Below are positions 32,530 to 41,851 of a stretch of 64,000 bases of DNA, one piece after another. The notes below the pieces were generated by a model. The model was given only the letters and a program-made list of their open reading frames with translations, was not told where the DNA came from and searched no databases. How positions within the stretch are numbered: position 1 is the stretch's first letter; the number at the start of each line of letters is the position of its first letter. Origin of the DNA: Aculops lycopersici (taxonomy: Eukaryota; Arthropoda; Arachnida; Trombidiformes; Eriophyidae); contig WNKI01000005.1 in assembly GCA_015350385.1 (NCBI GenBank), positions 1,434,505-1,498,504 on the forward strand, read 5' to 3'. A program made the position numbers and the translations under genes.

Positions 32530-33591
32530 TCACGGACTAGAGTCGTCTATGGCTCGTTGTATTTTATCACACTCGCTCCTGTAATCGGTTGTAAGTCGAT
32601 CACATTTATCCACGAGGCTTTTGTCCAAATTCTTGACGGAATGGGGAATGAAAGATCTTTCTTCGAGGATCATTTTCAGATATCTCAAGGCACATAACAC
32701 GCGTGCTGGATCTGTTGTGTCGTTTATACTAAAGAAACCTGTTGGCTCCGAGGACTTCTTTAGGAATGTAAAAAACTTCTTAAATAAATGACATTGTAAC
32801 TCAATCAAACTAAACTGACAATCCAACTGCCGAAAGCACTCGGCCCGCTCAGTTATCGATCTGATCAGAAGAAGAAACCTATCTGCACACTGGGGTATCT
32901 TGTATGTGTCTACAAACTCTCCATCAAGCACGGTGTCCCATTTGCCCTCCATGTCCATAATATCACTCAGCATCCTCTTGGAGTGCTCCCACTCGACATC
33001 GCTGATCTTCTCGAATAAAATTGGATCTGAAAATACAAACATCATGTCTTGTTTGCTGTCAGCTGGTTTGAAGTCAGGGCCGAGTAAACGGTTTATAACT
33101 TTTGTAAACGCTACCACCTCACTGTACGTGTGGATCAAAACTATCTCACTTCTATCATCGGGCTCGCCGAGAGTATTGCTGATGTGTGCCTTGATGTAGT
33201 CCATGTCTCTGTTCAAACGAATTAATGTCAAGTCCATCATGGATAGAATAAATTTCCTCTTGGATTCTTGGTCTTTCCCACCTAATGTATCAATATGCTC
33301 GTGTATCCACTTCAATGTCTGATTGAGATACCATTCTGGCTTCTCTATGATGCTTGTCTTCTCTGCCAGCAGAAAATGGTACTTCCATTTTTTCCTCAAT
33401 GTATCCATTGTTGGATGGAGGATATTAGATCTTTCTTGGTGGGGATAATATTGAGATGATCGATAATTGTAAAATTTGTAGCGACGGCGATTCTGACACA
33501 AGAATGGTTTGTTTACATCTAATCGCACACGCTGTGGATGCGTTGAGCGCAAATAAATTATACACAAGACAAGTTCCATAACCTTCACCAT
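32530..33591 (-). CDS. RINT1: RINT1/TIP20-type vesicle tethering subunit, short form
   Basis: A 353-residue frame. Residues 62-110 align by eye with the conserved RINT1 core (LRKKWKYHF, KPEWYLNQTLKWI). Residues about 235-285 match the segment KIPQCADRFLLLIRSITER. RINT1 is part of the NRZ/Dsl1 tethering complex at the ER (with ZW10 and NAG), for Golgi-to-ER transport. Vertebrate RINT1 is about 790 residues, so this frame covers only the middle. The N-terminal coiled coil and about 230 C-terminal residues are missing. The stop at 32530 lies just inside a weak possible donor (TCC|GTGAAT), so a further exon cannot be excluded. The start could be Met1 or Met62. The gene diverges from NDUFA2 with 96 bases between start codons. 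Confidence 0.75.
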   Translation of the reverse strand: MVKVMELVLCIIYLRSTHPQRVRLDVNKPFLCQNRRRYKFYNYRSSQYYPHQERSNILHPTMDTLRKKWKYHFLLAEKTSIIEKPEWYLNQTLKWIHEHIDTLGGKDQESKRKFILSMMDLTLIRLNRDMDYIKAHISNTLGEPDDRSEIVLIHTYSEVVAFTKVINRLLGPDFKPADSKQDMMFVFSDPILFEKISDVEWEHSKRMLSDIMDMEGKWDTVLDGEFVDTYKIPQCADRFLLLIRSITERAECFRQLDCQFSLIELQCHLFKKFFTFLKKSSEPTGFFSINDTTDPARVLCALRYLKMILEERSFIPHSVKNLDKSLVDKCDRLTTDYRSECDKIQRAIDDSSP

Positions 33592-33687
33592 TGTAGCGAA
33601 TTCATATTTGGATACATAGCTCCTCTTATATTATACAAATCGAGTTTTACAATCAATCCTTCTAGGATAATACAGCCATATTACAAG
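33592..33687. promoter_or_regulatory. Bidirectional promoter RINT1/NDUFA2
   Basis: Only 96 bases separate the two divergent start codons, so both promoters and 5'UTRs must fit here or overlap the coding sequence. AT-rich, with TATATTATA near 33630-33640. Confidence 0.6.
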
Positions 33688-33969
33688 ATGAGCGTCCAGA
33701 TATTGAAAAAATTTGCCCCTGCACTCAAGGAGATCAGAATCCACCTCTGCCCCAAGACATCAACTAGCAATGGAGTTAGGCAATTCATTGGGAAAAACTA
33801 TTCGGGCATCAAGAAAAACAATCCAGATCTACCAATTCTAATTAGGGAGTGCACTGGTGTCGAGCCGAAGATCTGGTTTAGATTTGAGTTTGGAAAAGAG
33901 GTTAGTGTTCCATTGACCGGGATGAATTCAGACCAAATCACAAATGTAGTGAAAGAGAAAGTCAATTAA
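33688..33969 (+). CDS. NDUFA2: NDUFA2, mitochondrial complex I subunit B8
   Basis: 93 residues, close to the family's usual 95-100. The thioredoxin-like L51/S25/CI-B8 fold is recognisable from KEIRIHLCPKTSTSNGVRQF and IRECTGVEPKIWFRF. In the family this accessory subunit sits in the peripheral (N-module) arm of NADH:ubiquinone oxidoreductase. One Cys of the usual pair is visible in each half (C22 and C53 approximately). Single exon, with an aagATG start. Confidence 0.93.
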   Translation: MSVQILKKFAPALKEIRIHLCPKTSTSNGVRQFIGKNYSGIKKNNPDLPILIRECTGVEPKIWFRFEFGKEVSVPLTGMNSDQITNVVKEKVN

Positions 33970-34096
33970 GAAACAGTAAGAATAACTGAAGAATGTGTAG
34001 CAAATGAGTATAATGCTCATAGGAATTCATTAACTTTATCTATTAGTAATCTTACGCCTAGCAACTTCTTTCCGTGCATTAAGTAAGCCGGTTTAA

Positions 34097-35860
34097 TTAT
34101 TCGCAAATATCGCAACCAACCAACTCTTGGCACTCGGGCCCTCCGCCGTGCAGTTTTCTGAGATATTTCCAAACAGTTTCACTGATTGGATGACATAGAT
34201 CGCTCACATAAGGTTGCCTAGTCTTTGCAACTTTCTGGTGCTCGCATAGAAAATCGTAATTTGTTATTGGGCCTGGCTCGACAAATGTATTGAATTTGTT
34301 AACCCATTGTTTAGATATAAAAAACTTCTTAATATCACTCTGACCTAGGCTCTTCTTCAATAGTTTACTCGCTTTCACTCTTTGTCTGTTAGTAGTATCA
34401 TCAAGGGTTGACTTCTGATAGAACAGTATGTAAGCTTCACTATTTTCCACCTGGTAACTTTCCACATTAGTCACGTACAAGTCATCGAACTCGTACCATT
34501 GATCGTCGTAACAATTCAACGCATAAGTCGTGTAATGTCCGGTCAGTAAGGCTGAGCCATGATGACAGATACATGCTATCAGGTTGTATGTCGTACATTG
34601 CGGTCTACTATTCTCGCTCATAAATGGAGCCAAGTCCAAACCGGTTAAGGGGAAGGATACATGAGTGGTAATTTTGGACGAGCCTATGGATTCGTAACGC
34701 TTGAAGTGTATACAGAGCACTTCGGGGAGCTCGAGTATCTTGAGAAATTTAACACCTCGATTCTTCTTAGTGCAAACCTCACAGCTATACTCATTGTCAC
34801 CCTCGAGGGGATCAGTACCGAAGAATATCGATAGGCAATCCTTTAGTGTGACTTGTGGGCCCCAAAACCAACTACCAAAGCTACCTAGCCATTCCCAGAA
34901 CCATCTGGCAAACGACGTCGTGTCCAAGTATGACTTTTGTACTTCTTGACAAGTGTTTGAGTCATCATCACGATCGGTTTTATCACTTTCAAGGTTGTTT
35001 TCTTTACCTCCTGTTTGAGTTTCGCCTCTCGATGCTGTTTGCGAAGTGCCCGCGGCAGCAGATGATGTAGAAGCTGAGATTGTGTCTGACTGTAAGTTTT
35101 CAGTATAGTAAGGGTGATCCCTCGATGGGATTGGTATGGATAGATCTTTGAATGTTTCTTCTGTTGTAGATATGTTGTTGCAATTGGAACAGACAACTGA
35201 GCTAGAGATTTTAAATTCAAAAGTATCACTTATGATGCTCCTGTGATTGGTACTGTTTGAGTTGTTAGTTGTAGTCGTAATTTGTTGATCTTTGTTATCG
35301 CTTTCAGTAAGCTCACCATGATCACCGCCACCTTCTTCATGATTGTCACCTTCTTGTTGGCAACTGGACGAGCTCGATGGTATTGGTGATGAGGTTTTCG
35401 ATGATGTGGCTGTTAAGGAATGTTGTCCATCATCTATAACTGGCTGCTTGAGTTCATCGTGAAGTTGTTCGAGAAAACAGCGTAGGAACTCTTGGGTGTC
35501 TTGCTGAGCACAACCCCTGAAAGCTGGATAAATGCATTTGATATTCCTAATGACGCTAGTTGGCACTGCGTACGATTTTGATCTTGGATTCCAGATCTCT
35601 TTGATCAAATCAGAGTAACTTTGACTCAGACCTTTGCCGTGAAGAAAGCCAGGACAGTCAAGGATAAATCTGGTCAGCTGTGGGCAATTTGAAAGTGCTT
35701 GCAGAGCTCCATTCATATAGCAAGTGTTACCTAAATTTTGTAGACCGACGAGACCCCTCTGGTCATCGCCAGGCTCTGATATTTCATCCCTGCAGTTTTC
35801 CTCCTCGATATCGTCATCTAGTTCCTCGTCGTCCGTTTCGTAGTCGTTATCTTCATCCAT
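34097..35860 (-). CDS. USP20/USP33-type ubiquitin-specific protease, trimmed
   Basis: 587 residues with an in-frame stop just upstream of the ATG. Residues 1-35 are acidic. The Cys box GLQNLGNTCYMNGALQAL places the catalytic Cys at 47; the His box is LTGHYTTYALN and the Asp/Asn region is QWYEFDDLYV. Zinc-finger CxxC pairs are present (CSNCNN and CEVCTKK). Long Ser/Thr/Glu-rich inserts interrupt the fold, as in the USP20/33 family. After the catalytic domain comes one DUSP domain (SKQWVNKFNTFVEPGPITNYDF, ending GGGP). Vertebrate USP20/33 also carry an N-terminal UBP zinc finger and a second DUSP; both are absent. In vertebrates the family deubiquitinates Robo1, receptors and HIF-related targets. 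Its 3' end faces NDUFA2 at 127 bases. Confidence 0.88.
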   Translation of the reverse strand: MDEDNDYETDDEELDDDIEEENCRDEISEPGDDQRGLVGLQNLGNTCYMNGALQALSNCPQLTRFILDCPGFLHGKGLSQSYSDLIKEIWNPRSKSYAVPTSVIRNIKCIYPAFRGCAQQDTQEFLRCFLEQLHDELKQPVIDDGQHSLTATSSKTSSPIPSSSSSCQQEGDNHEEGGGDHGELTESDNKDQQITTTTNNSNSTNHRSIISDTFEFKISSSVVCSNCNNISTTEETFKDLSIPIPSRDHPYYTENLQSDTISASTSSAAAGTSQTASRGETQTGGKENNLESDKTDRDDDSNTCQEVQKSYLDTTSFARWFWEWLGSFGSWFWGPQVTLKDCLSIFFGTDPLEGDNEYSCEVCTKKNRGVKFLKILELPEVLCIHFKRYESIGSSKITTHVSFPLTGLDLAPFMSENSRPQCTTYNLIACICHHGSALLTGHYTTYALNCYDDQWYEFDDLYVTNVESYQVENSEAYILFYQKSTLDDTTNRQRVKASKLLKKSLGQSDIKKFFISKQWVNKFNTFVEPGPITNYDFLCEHQKVAKTRQPYVSDLCHPISETVWKYLRKLHGGGPECQELVGCDICE

Positions 35861-36423
35861 TGGAAAGATTTGTTGTCCTTGGACTCTACCTCAATTATTA
35901 ATATCACATTGATAGAGTTGTTTATTCGAGTGGGAATGCTATCTCTTGTTCTTGTGTAAAAGAGGAGACAACAATAAGTTAAATAAGCTCAAATGGTCTT
36001 GTATTTTCTCATTATTTTTTCTTTTCTTCTTTTCTATTTGGAAAAAATTTTCTCTGCGGGTTCAGATTGTTATGCGGGAAAATAAACAAGAGCGTGATGA
36101 TTGCGGTTGGTAATACACGTTTTATTAGCACAGGGCTATCCGTTGACTTGTGCCAGTTTTTTTGACACACCCCTATGACCGCAAATCCGCGTAATATTTC
36201 CTACACAGGAGGTAGAGTTTACTCGCGCCTTACCCCAAAACATTCATGCACTCTACATTTCAAGAACTGTTTCTTTCCCTTTTAGGGGCGCAAAATGCAC
36301 GCGTTTAACTCACGAGGAAGAAGTTTTGCGATATCCAAAATTTAGGTGAGAACCTCAAACATCAACTTCAAATACAAATAACCTCTATCACAATAAGCCA
36401 GCTTTCAGCCTTGGATACGGTGG
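35861..36423. other. Intergenic region between the USP promoter and the RFX 3' end
   Basis: AT-rich, with no coding frame. A T7 run at 36158-36164 preceded by a GC-containing stretch was considered as a Pol III terminator, but no known small RNA was recognised. Confidence 0.4.
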
Positions 36424-36429
36424 TTTATT
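36424..36429 (-). terminator. Polyadenylation signal of RFX
   Basis: TTTATT on the plus strand (AATAAA on the minus strand), 55 bases past the RFX stop codon. Confidence 0.7.
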
Positions 36430-36483
36430 AAACGATAATTTCGTATTATTATTCCAATGCATAATCCTGACTAGGTTGGTCCT

Positions 36484-39468
36484 TCAATTAGAATTTGGGC
36501 GCATCAATTGGGCGAGGGTTTTATGTTGCGCTTGTGCCAGGCGAGATACAACCAGATAGTACATGTACTCATCAAATAGCAACCTTATTAATTGGAACGA
36601 ACCAAGCGAGGGTGCCGACTTTAAAGTTAACTCTTTGATGATTAAAGAGATGTAGAAATTCCACTTGAAAACAAAGTTCCGCGCCTCCTCTAGAGACATC
36701 CCGGACACTCGAGACTCAACCAGGTTTCGACACCAATCTGGCCAACTATTGGCTGGATATGGATCCTCAAGTAGAGCGAGAAAATTCTGGATCAATTGTG
36801 CTGGTTGCATTGCAAATAATTGTTGTGGATGTTGTTGCTGGTGAATTAGGTAGCTTTCATTGTTGTTATTGTTGATAGTACTGTTGTTAGTATTGTTGTC
36901 GACTCCTAGTCCGTTATTTCCATTGCCATTGTTTGTATTGCTTGACATCGGATCTCGAGTTGCCTCACAATTGCCAATTAGTGACACCTGATGCTCGATA
37001 TCGCGCAAGTCTACGCGCAACAAGTCCATACTCATCTGAGCTAGAGAAGAGCGCTTCTCCCATATGGCTCGCGAGGCGGTGGACAGGTGATTTAGTGAAG
37101 TACATCTTCTGAGACTGTAACCGAATGCTCTTGCTGAGCTCGACTTTTCGGCCACAAAGTGTAGACTGTAATCTCTAATCGTTTGCTCAGTCCAAGGGCC
37201 AATATTCTTGGCAAACAAGCGGATGTGCTGCGCAAGTGGTCTAGGTATGGGACTTAAAATATCCGGTAATAGGAACGTCTCGAGGGCTTGGTATAAATTA
37301 TAATCGATTTGGTTAATCCTATCAATGATTGCTGGTTGACTGGTCAATTGGAACATGAGGTGAAAGGTAAATTTTACATTCAGACCGTGGTGCTGGTTGT
37401 TGAAATGTGCCGCTTGGTCTCCATCTCGGTGTCCATTGGTGTGATTCTCCTCGGAGATCTTGGTATTTTGTTGCTGTTGCTCGGTGGCAAGCTGAGGATT
37501 TAACTCATGCTCACTTGGCCTCCAAAACTCTTGCCAGAGTTGCTCGATTTCGGCAAATTTCAACTCGCTTAACAGTTCCACCATCCGCTTATAGTAGCTC
37601 TTGTACTTGGACTCGAAGGACTCAAGCAGGATCCCAGTGTCCAGCTCGCCAGCTAGTTCGGTGGTTAGAGTTTTTGGATTAAAACTGATGGATTCATTTG
37701 AGATAGGTGTTGGCCAGTGTTCATCGACCAGAGTGGCCCAATTGGCGCCTAGATAGTTCCTGAAATCTATCGTGTCCCGTTGGCTAATTGGCTGTGTGGT
37801 GTAATCGTATCGCTGGTATTGGTTTATGACGGGCTGTGGCTCGAAGTGGTGGCATGGACCATGGCCGTTGGTGGCTGGCAGCCCATTGTAGGTATACAGA
37901 GTTCCATTGATAACTTGCTCTTGCGTTTGGTGTTGTTGTTGTTGGTGGTGGTGTTGGTTTAAGTGGTTATTCTGATCTTGTTGCGCTTGCACCTGGTGAG
38001 TATCCTGAATCGAGTGGTTCGCCAAGCTTGCCTCGTATTGGTGATGTTGGTGACTGTGGTTGTCTTGAACACCATAATTGTGGTTTTGAATACTAGCCCG
38101 CCGACCTGAAGTTCCGTTTTCGCGCTTGGGCCGCTTCGTTGGTGTTCCCGATGGATTTGAGTTGGAAACTGAGTTGGCCGAGCCAGAGAGTCGGGCGCAA
38201 TCCACACCATTGGGCCCTAGGGAGTCGGTGTCGCTTCCGGTGTTTTCAGTATTGTGATTACTATTCTCGTCCCTCGAGCAACTGGCGCTTTCTTGGTGTT
38301 GCAATAATTCCTGACGAATATGGCTTTTAGCTCGCACGCCGAAATAATGATACTTTGAGTGGCCCCGAGTGCCTAGTCGGCGAGTTTTCAGGCCCACAAA
38401 CACGGAGCGTATTAGCTTCCCAAATGAGGCTGCATTCACCGAGGCCATTTGAAGTTGACGACAGTGGGCCAGGTAGTGGTTGTAAACAGTTGACCTCGGC
38501 AGCGATTCGCCATCGGCAATCTCGTAATTTTCCAGTAACCACTGAACAATTGGACCTCCGCCGTCCGCGACGATTCCCTCAATCTGTGGACGCTGACGCA
38601 ATGCAAGCGTCTGGCTCTCGTCATGCTCGTTCAATTGAGCTTGCTGATTATCGTGCTGCTCAATTAGCTCGCCGCCTCTCGAATGCTGCTGCTGCTCCTG
38701 AACCACCTGGTGGTTGTTGTTGCTCATCGGCCCACCGCTGGTCAGCTCCAGCAACTGAGCTCGAGGTGCCGGTTGGAGTTGATGGAATTGAGGCGAGTGT
38801 TGCCGTTGTTGCTGTTGCAGGACTAGATGTTGCTGGACCATGTGACTCGGCTGCTGTTGTTGTTGTTGCTGCTGCTGCTGGACATCCTGGTCCATCATGA
38901 CTTGCTGCTGGACCTCTTCAATCGATTGTTGCTGCTGCTGCTGCACCACGTGTGTCGAGTGGAGGCTCATGGGCTCGAGGAGAGTCATAGTTATAGAGCC
39001 GCCGTTCGGGTCCTTTGTCTCTTGGCCGAGTTGTGGTTCCGGTTGGTGTTGGTGTTGAAGGATCTGGTGGTGTTGATGAGCATGATGGTGCTGAATTATC
39101 TGTGGATGGTGCTGAGGTTGTTGTTGTTGCTGCTGCTGCTGCTGCTGTTGCTGATGATGCAACTCAATCTGGTGCTGTTGCTGGTGGATAAGATGATTTT
39201 GTGTGTCTTGGTGCGCAGGTAGCGCCACTTGCATCGAGTGCATCTCTTCTCCAACCTTCTGGTCAAGTTGTTGTTTCTCAGTCGATGTCGTCGTTTGATT
39301 CTTCTTGTCCTCGACTATCTTGTTATTATTGATACGATGATTGCTCTTCTCGCTTTCACAAGACTCCAGTCGCATCGTCTCCGAGTCGCACGCTCGACCG
39401 CCGGACTGGTTCTGTGGCCTCGGCGCAAACTCGCCGCCACTAACTCGCTTGCTCGCCGGCTCTAACAT
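36484..39468 (-). CDS. Rfx: RFX transcription factor (RFX1/2/3 type)
   Basis: 994 residues from the first in-frame ATG at 39468; the frame stays open further upstream to a probable acceptor (exon start about 39502 or 39487). Residues 306-382 are the RFX winged-helix DNA-binding domain (VQWLLENYEIADGESLPRS; NAASFGKLIRSVFVGLKTRR; GHSKYHYFGVR). The C-terminal half holds the B, C and dimerisation regions typical of RFX1-3 (e.g. FAKNIGPWTEQTI, KWNFYISLIIKELTL). The N-terminal 280 residues are dominated by Gln/His runs, including long CAG/CAA tracts near 39120-39156 and 38850-38880. RFX1-3/DAF-19 factors bind X-boxes and switch on ciliary genes. In arthropods that mainly concerns sensory neurons, which also ties in with DCX-EMAP in this window. 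Confidence 0.95.
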   Translation of the reverse strand: MLEPASKRVSGGEFAPRPQNQSGGRACDSETMRLESCESEKSNHRINNNKIVEDKKNQTTTSTEKQQLDQKVGEEMHSMQVALPAHQDTQNHLIHQQQHQIELHHQQQQQQQQQQQQPQHHPQIIQHHHAHQHHQILQHQHQPEPQLGQETKDPNGGSITMTLLEPMSLHSTHVVQQQQQQSIEEVQQQVMMDQDVQQQQQQQQQQPSHMVQQHLVLQQQQRQHSPQFHQLQPAPRAQLLELTSGGPMSNNNHQVVQEQQQHSRGGELIEQHDNQQAQLNEHDESQTLALRQRPQIEGIVADGGGPIVQWLLENYEIADGESLPRSTVYNHYLAHCRQLQMASVNAASFGKLIRSVFVGLKTRRLGTRGHSKYHYFGVRAKSHIRQELLQHQESASCSRDENSNHNTENTGSDTDSLGPNGVDCARLSGSANSVSNSNPSGTPTKRPKRENGTSGRRASIQNHNYGVQDNHSHQHHQYEASLANHSIQDTHQVQAQQDQNNHLNQHHHQQQQHQTQEQVINGTLYTYNGLPATNGHGPCHHFEPQPVINQYQRYDYTTQPISQRDTIDFRNYLGANWATLVDEHWPTPISNESISFNPKTLTTELAGELDTGILLESFESKYKSYYKRMVELLSELKFAEIEQLWQEFWRPSEHELNPQLATEQQQQNTKISEENHTNGHRDGDQAAHFNNQHHGLNVKFTFHLMFQLTSQPAIIDRINQIDYNLYQALETFLLPDILSPIPRPLAQHIRLFAKNIGPWTEQTIRDYSLHFVAEKSSSARAFGYSLRRCTSLNHLSTASRAIWEKRSSLAQMSMDLLRVDLRDIEHQVSLIGNCEATRDPMSSNTNNGNGNNGLGVDNNTNNSTINNNNNESYLIHQQQHPQQLFAMQPAQLIQNFLALLEDPYPANSWPDWCRNLVESRVSGMSLEEARNFVFKWNFYISLIIKELTLKSAPSLGSFQLIRLLFDEYMYYLVVSRLAQAQHKTLAQLMRPNSN

Positions 39469-40289
39469 CCACTCGCTCGCTTCGCAACTGCCACAGGTGA
39501 GGCTATAAATTGAATCAGATTTATGAATGAGTCTGCTCACTTACGCTACTGCTACTGCTGCTGCTGCTATTACTTATTCTACTTCCACCACCACTACTGC
39601 TACTGGCGCTGAGCAAACACCGGAAGTTCGCCTTGTTTGATTGCCTCTCTTCTGCCGCTCGATTCTCTGGCGAGGCGTTTGCTTGCAACATTTAATTGTT
39701 ATATTATTAGCTTGCCTCTTGCTTTACCCTGCACTTGTGCTTCTGTGCGGCTGGCCCAATGTAAACAATACTCTCGTCGGCGGATGTGGCCAACCACTGA
39801 GCGTTCTCTGTTTTCTTTTGACTGCTCTCCTCTATCCTCCGCTCGTTATTAGCTGGCCGTTTTGTCGATCAGTTGATTTAATTGCTGTGGCTGTTGCTGT
39901 CGTTGCTGTTGCTGTTGCTCTGGTTGATGAAGTCTCGTTAGTGGCGAGCAATCAATTGGCGTCGTGTCGCTTGTTTGCCGTCGGTCGCAGTCGGAGTTTA
40001 CCTGAGTGAGTTTTCTACGTTTCCAACGCAAGCGAGCGGCGCATTGAGATTCTAGCGCTTCGGCTGCCAGTCGAAGCGAGCAGCGACGCGCATTGCAAAC
40101 TCCATATAGACTCTCGCCTGATGATAACTTTCTGTTTGTGGACCAACCGCGAGGGGGGAGCAAAAGAAGTGGCGGCGGCAGGCAATCCCCGTCATCCGTC
40201 TGGCTGGCAGTTGGCAGTTGGCATTAGCAGAAGCAGCAGCAGCGGTAGAGGCACTAGCGGGGCCGCCGACACAACTCATTGTGCAACTC

Positions 40290-40309
40290 GCTCATCTATA
40301 TAGATGAGC
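40290..40309. promoter_or_regulatory. 20-bp perfect palindrome containing TATATA
   Basis: GCTCATCTATATAGATGAGC equals its own reverse complement. It lies about 290 bases upstream of a minus-strand donor (exon end 40002), as expected for a TATA box of an RFX first exon. Confidence 0.6.
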
Positions 40310-41094
40310 TAGACTATGCGGGGAATATGCGAACGACGTTTGCCCCTTACCTGCCGACTTCGTTTTAGTCGGCGACGAGGCTGCAGCTATTTCTGCTAAA
40401 CTCGCGCAAACCGATTAGGTGCGCGCGACGGAAATAGAGGAGACGCCAGCCTATTGGCGGAACTCGGCTCAAGTTTGAGGGAGCTTTTGTTGTTGTTGTT
40501 TCATCAGCTTGGGAAACAACTGCAAGAGTGGAAAAAGTGAGCGGTATTAATATTGCTATTGCCATCACCATTATCGCCGTTGTCAAGCGGCTTCCGTTGC
40601 TAGGGGACGCAATGGCCGCTACAAGTTCCAGCCCTAAACTCTCCTTCCCTCTCCCTCTTTCCAGGTGACTCAACGTAGGCGCACCAAGCTACTCGGCGCT
40701 TTCTCGTGAGCGCGATTGGCGCACGCAGTTCGAGAGCCTCGGACAGGAGAAATTGGCATCCGAGTGAGTATTTTTCTTTCTCCTCTTTGACATTTTCCCT
40801 CGCGACTAAACTGATAGTCACATTCGCTAGCCGAAAGCACCACTGTACCTGGCGAGAGATTCAGCTGCTCGCCCGTTGGCTTTGGTGCGCTCGCACGTAA
40901 ATCGGGCCAAGTGCCACGCGCGGCCCCAACCAAGCGGCTCCTTTTCTTCCTTCTAACTGCTCCTTTTTGGGGCCCAAGTCCAAGTTCATATTGCGACATC
41001 TGACAGTCGCTCGCTAACTTCGCTCCTCTCACCCGCCCACCAAAAACTACCGTAAACTTTCGCTTTTTTGAACCTCGGCAAACTCACCGGCCAG

Positions 41095-41161
41095 CTGCTG
41101 CTGCTGCTGCTGCTGCACCACCACCACCACCACCGCCGACGACGACGACGACGACGACGAG
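41095..41161. repeat. Three adjoining triplet tracts (CTG, CAC, GAC)
   Basis: A CTG tract (41095-41115), then CAC (41116-41134), then GAC (about 41137-41161), directly abutting in non-coding DNA. Confidence 0.85.
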
Positions 41162-41851
41162 AGGCCGCGCCGCGCGTGTGTGGCGCAACTGAGGCGCCCA
41201 CGCGCCGGAGTTCATCCAAAGTAGCCGGCCCACGGGGCTCATTAAGTTGCTAGTTGTCGCGCAATTGTCGCGCGCGCTTACCTTTTGGGGAACCAAAGTG
41301 GCAAGTAGCACTGCTGGCCACTCCTCAGCTGCTCACGAAGTGGCCGTGGTTGTGGCTGTAGCTTTAGCCTCACTCGCCGCTGGCCACTTGAACTTGAAAA
41401 CGACGAGAGCAACGATTGCGCACGACGCCAGTTCCGGTCCGGCGCGCGCCCACCACGCTAACGCGACGAGAGGAGCCAATTGGTCAACTAGCGCCAGGTG
41501 ATGCGAGTTTTTGAGTCGAGTCGAGTGAAAGGAAGTCAAGTAAAGTCTAGTGGAAATGAAAGCCAAGTGGACAACTCCGACTGTCCGCTCGTTTGCAACA
41601 CTCGTTGCAACTCATCTTATTACTGGAGCTTTCGCTGGTCAAAAGTACAAATTATGCTAGAGGTAGTGTGACAAAAGGGGCGTGTAGAGTTTTAATTTTC
41701 AGCTGATTAAATGATTTGATCGCTTTTGTTTGTGTGATTGCAAAAATTGGTAGTGGTGGTGGTGTTTGTAATAATAGTAACTACTAAGTGGGCGCCGATA
41801 GTCATCAGATCTGATCAAAATCGATATGAATATAGATATAGATCAAATGCG

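Larger units (their letters stand above)
39469..41851. promoter_or_regulatory. RFX upstream region with candidate 5'UTR exons
   Basis: Minus-strand donors CTCAG|GTAAAC (exon end 40002), GGCAG|GTAAGG (near 40352) and AAAAG|GTAAGC (near 41281) suggest alternative non-coding first exons for RFX. A perfect 20-bp palindrome centred on TATATA (40290-40309) is well placed as a TATA box for the first. GC-rich DNA and three adjoining triplet repeats lie at 41095-41161. The end nearest 41851 should hold the VPS13 3'UTR, with ATTAAA on the minus strand near 41690. No coding gene is recognised. Confidence 0.5.

Noticed and set aside
36100..36170. T7 run as the end of a Pol III small RNA
   Set aside because: No match to remembered U-snRNA, 7SK, RNase P/MRP or tRNA features. 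Needs an Infernal/Rfam search.
38355..39222. Long plus-strand frames opposite RFX (Leu- and Val-rich)
   Set aside because: They are the antisense of CAG/CAA repeats and have no independent support. The same holds for frames opposite ETS (51467-52477) and Pax (30637-30849).
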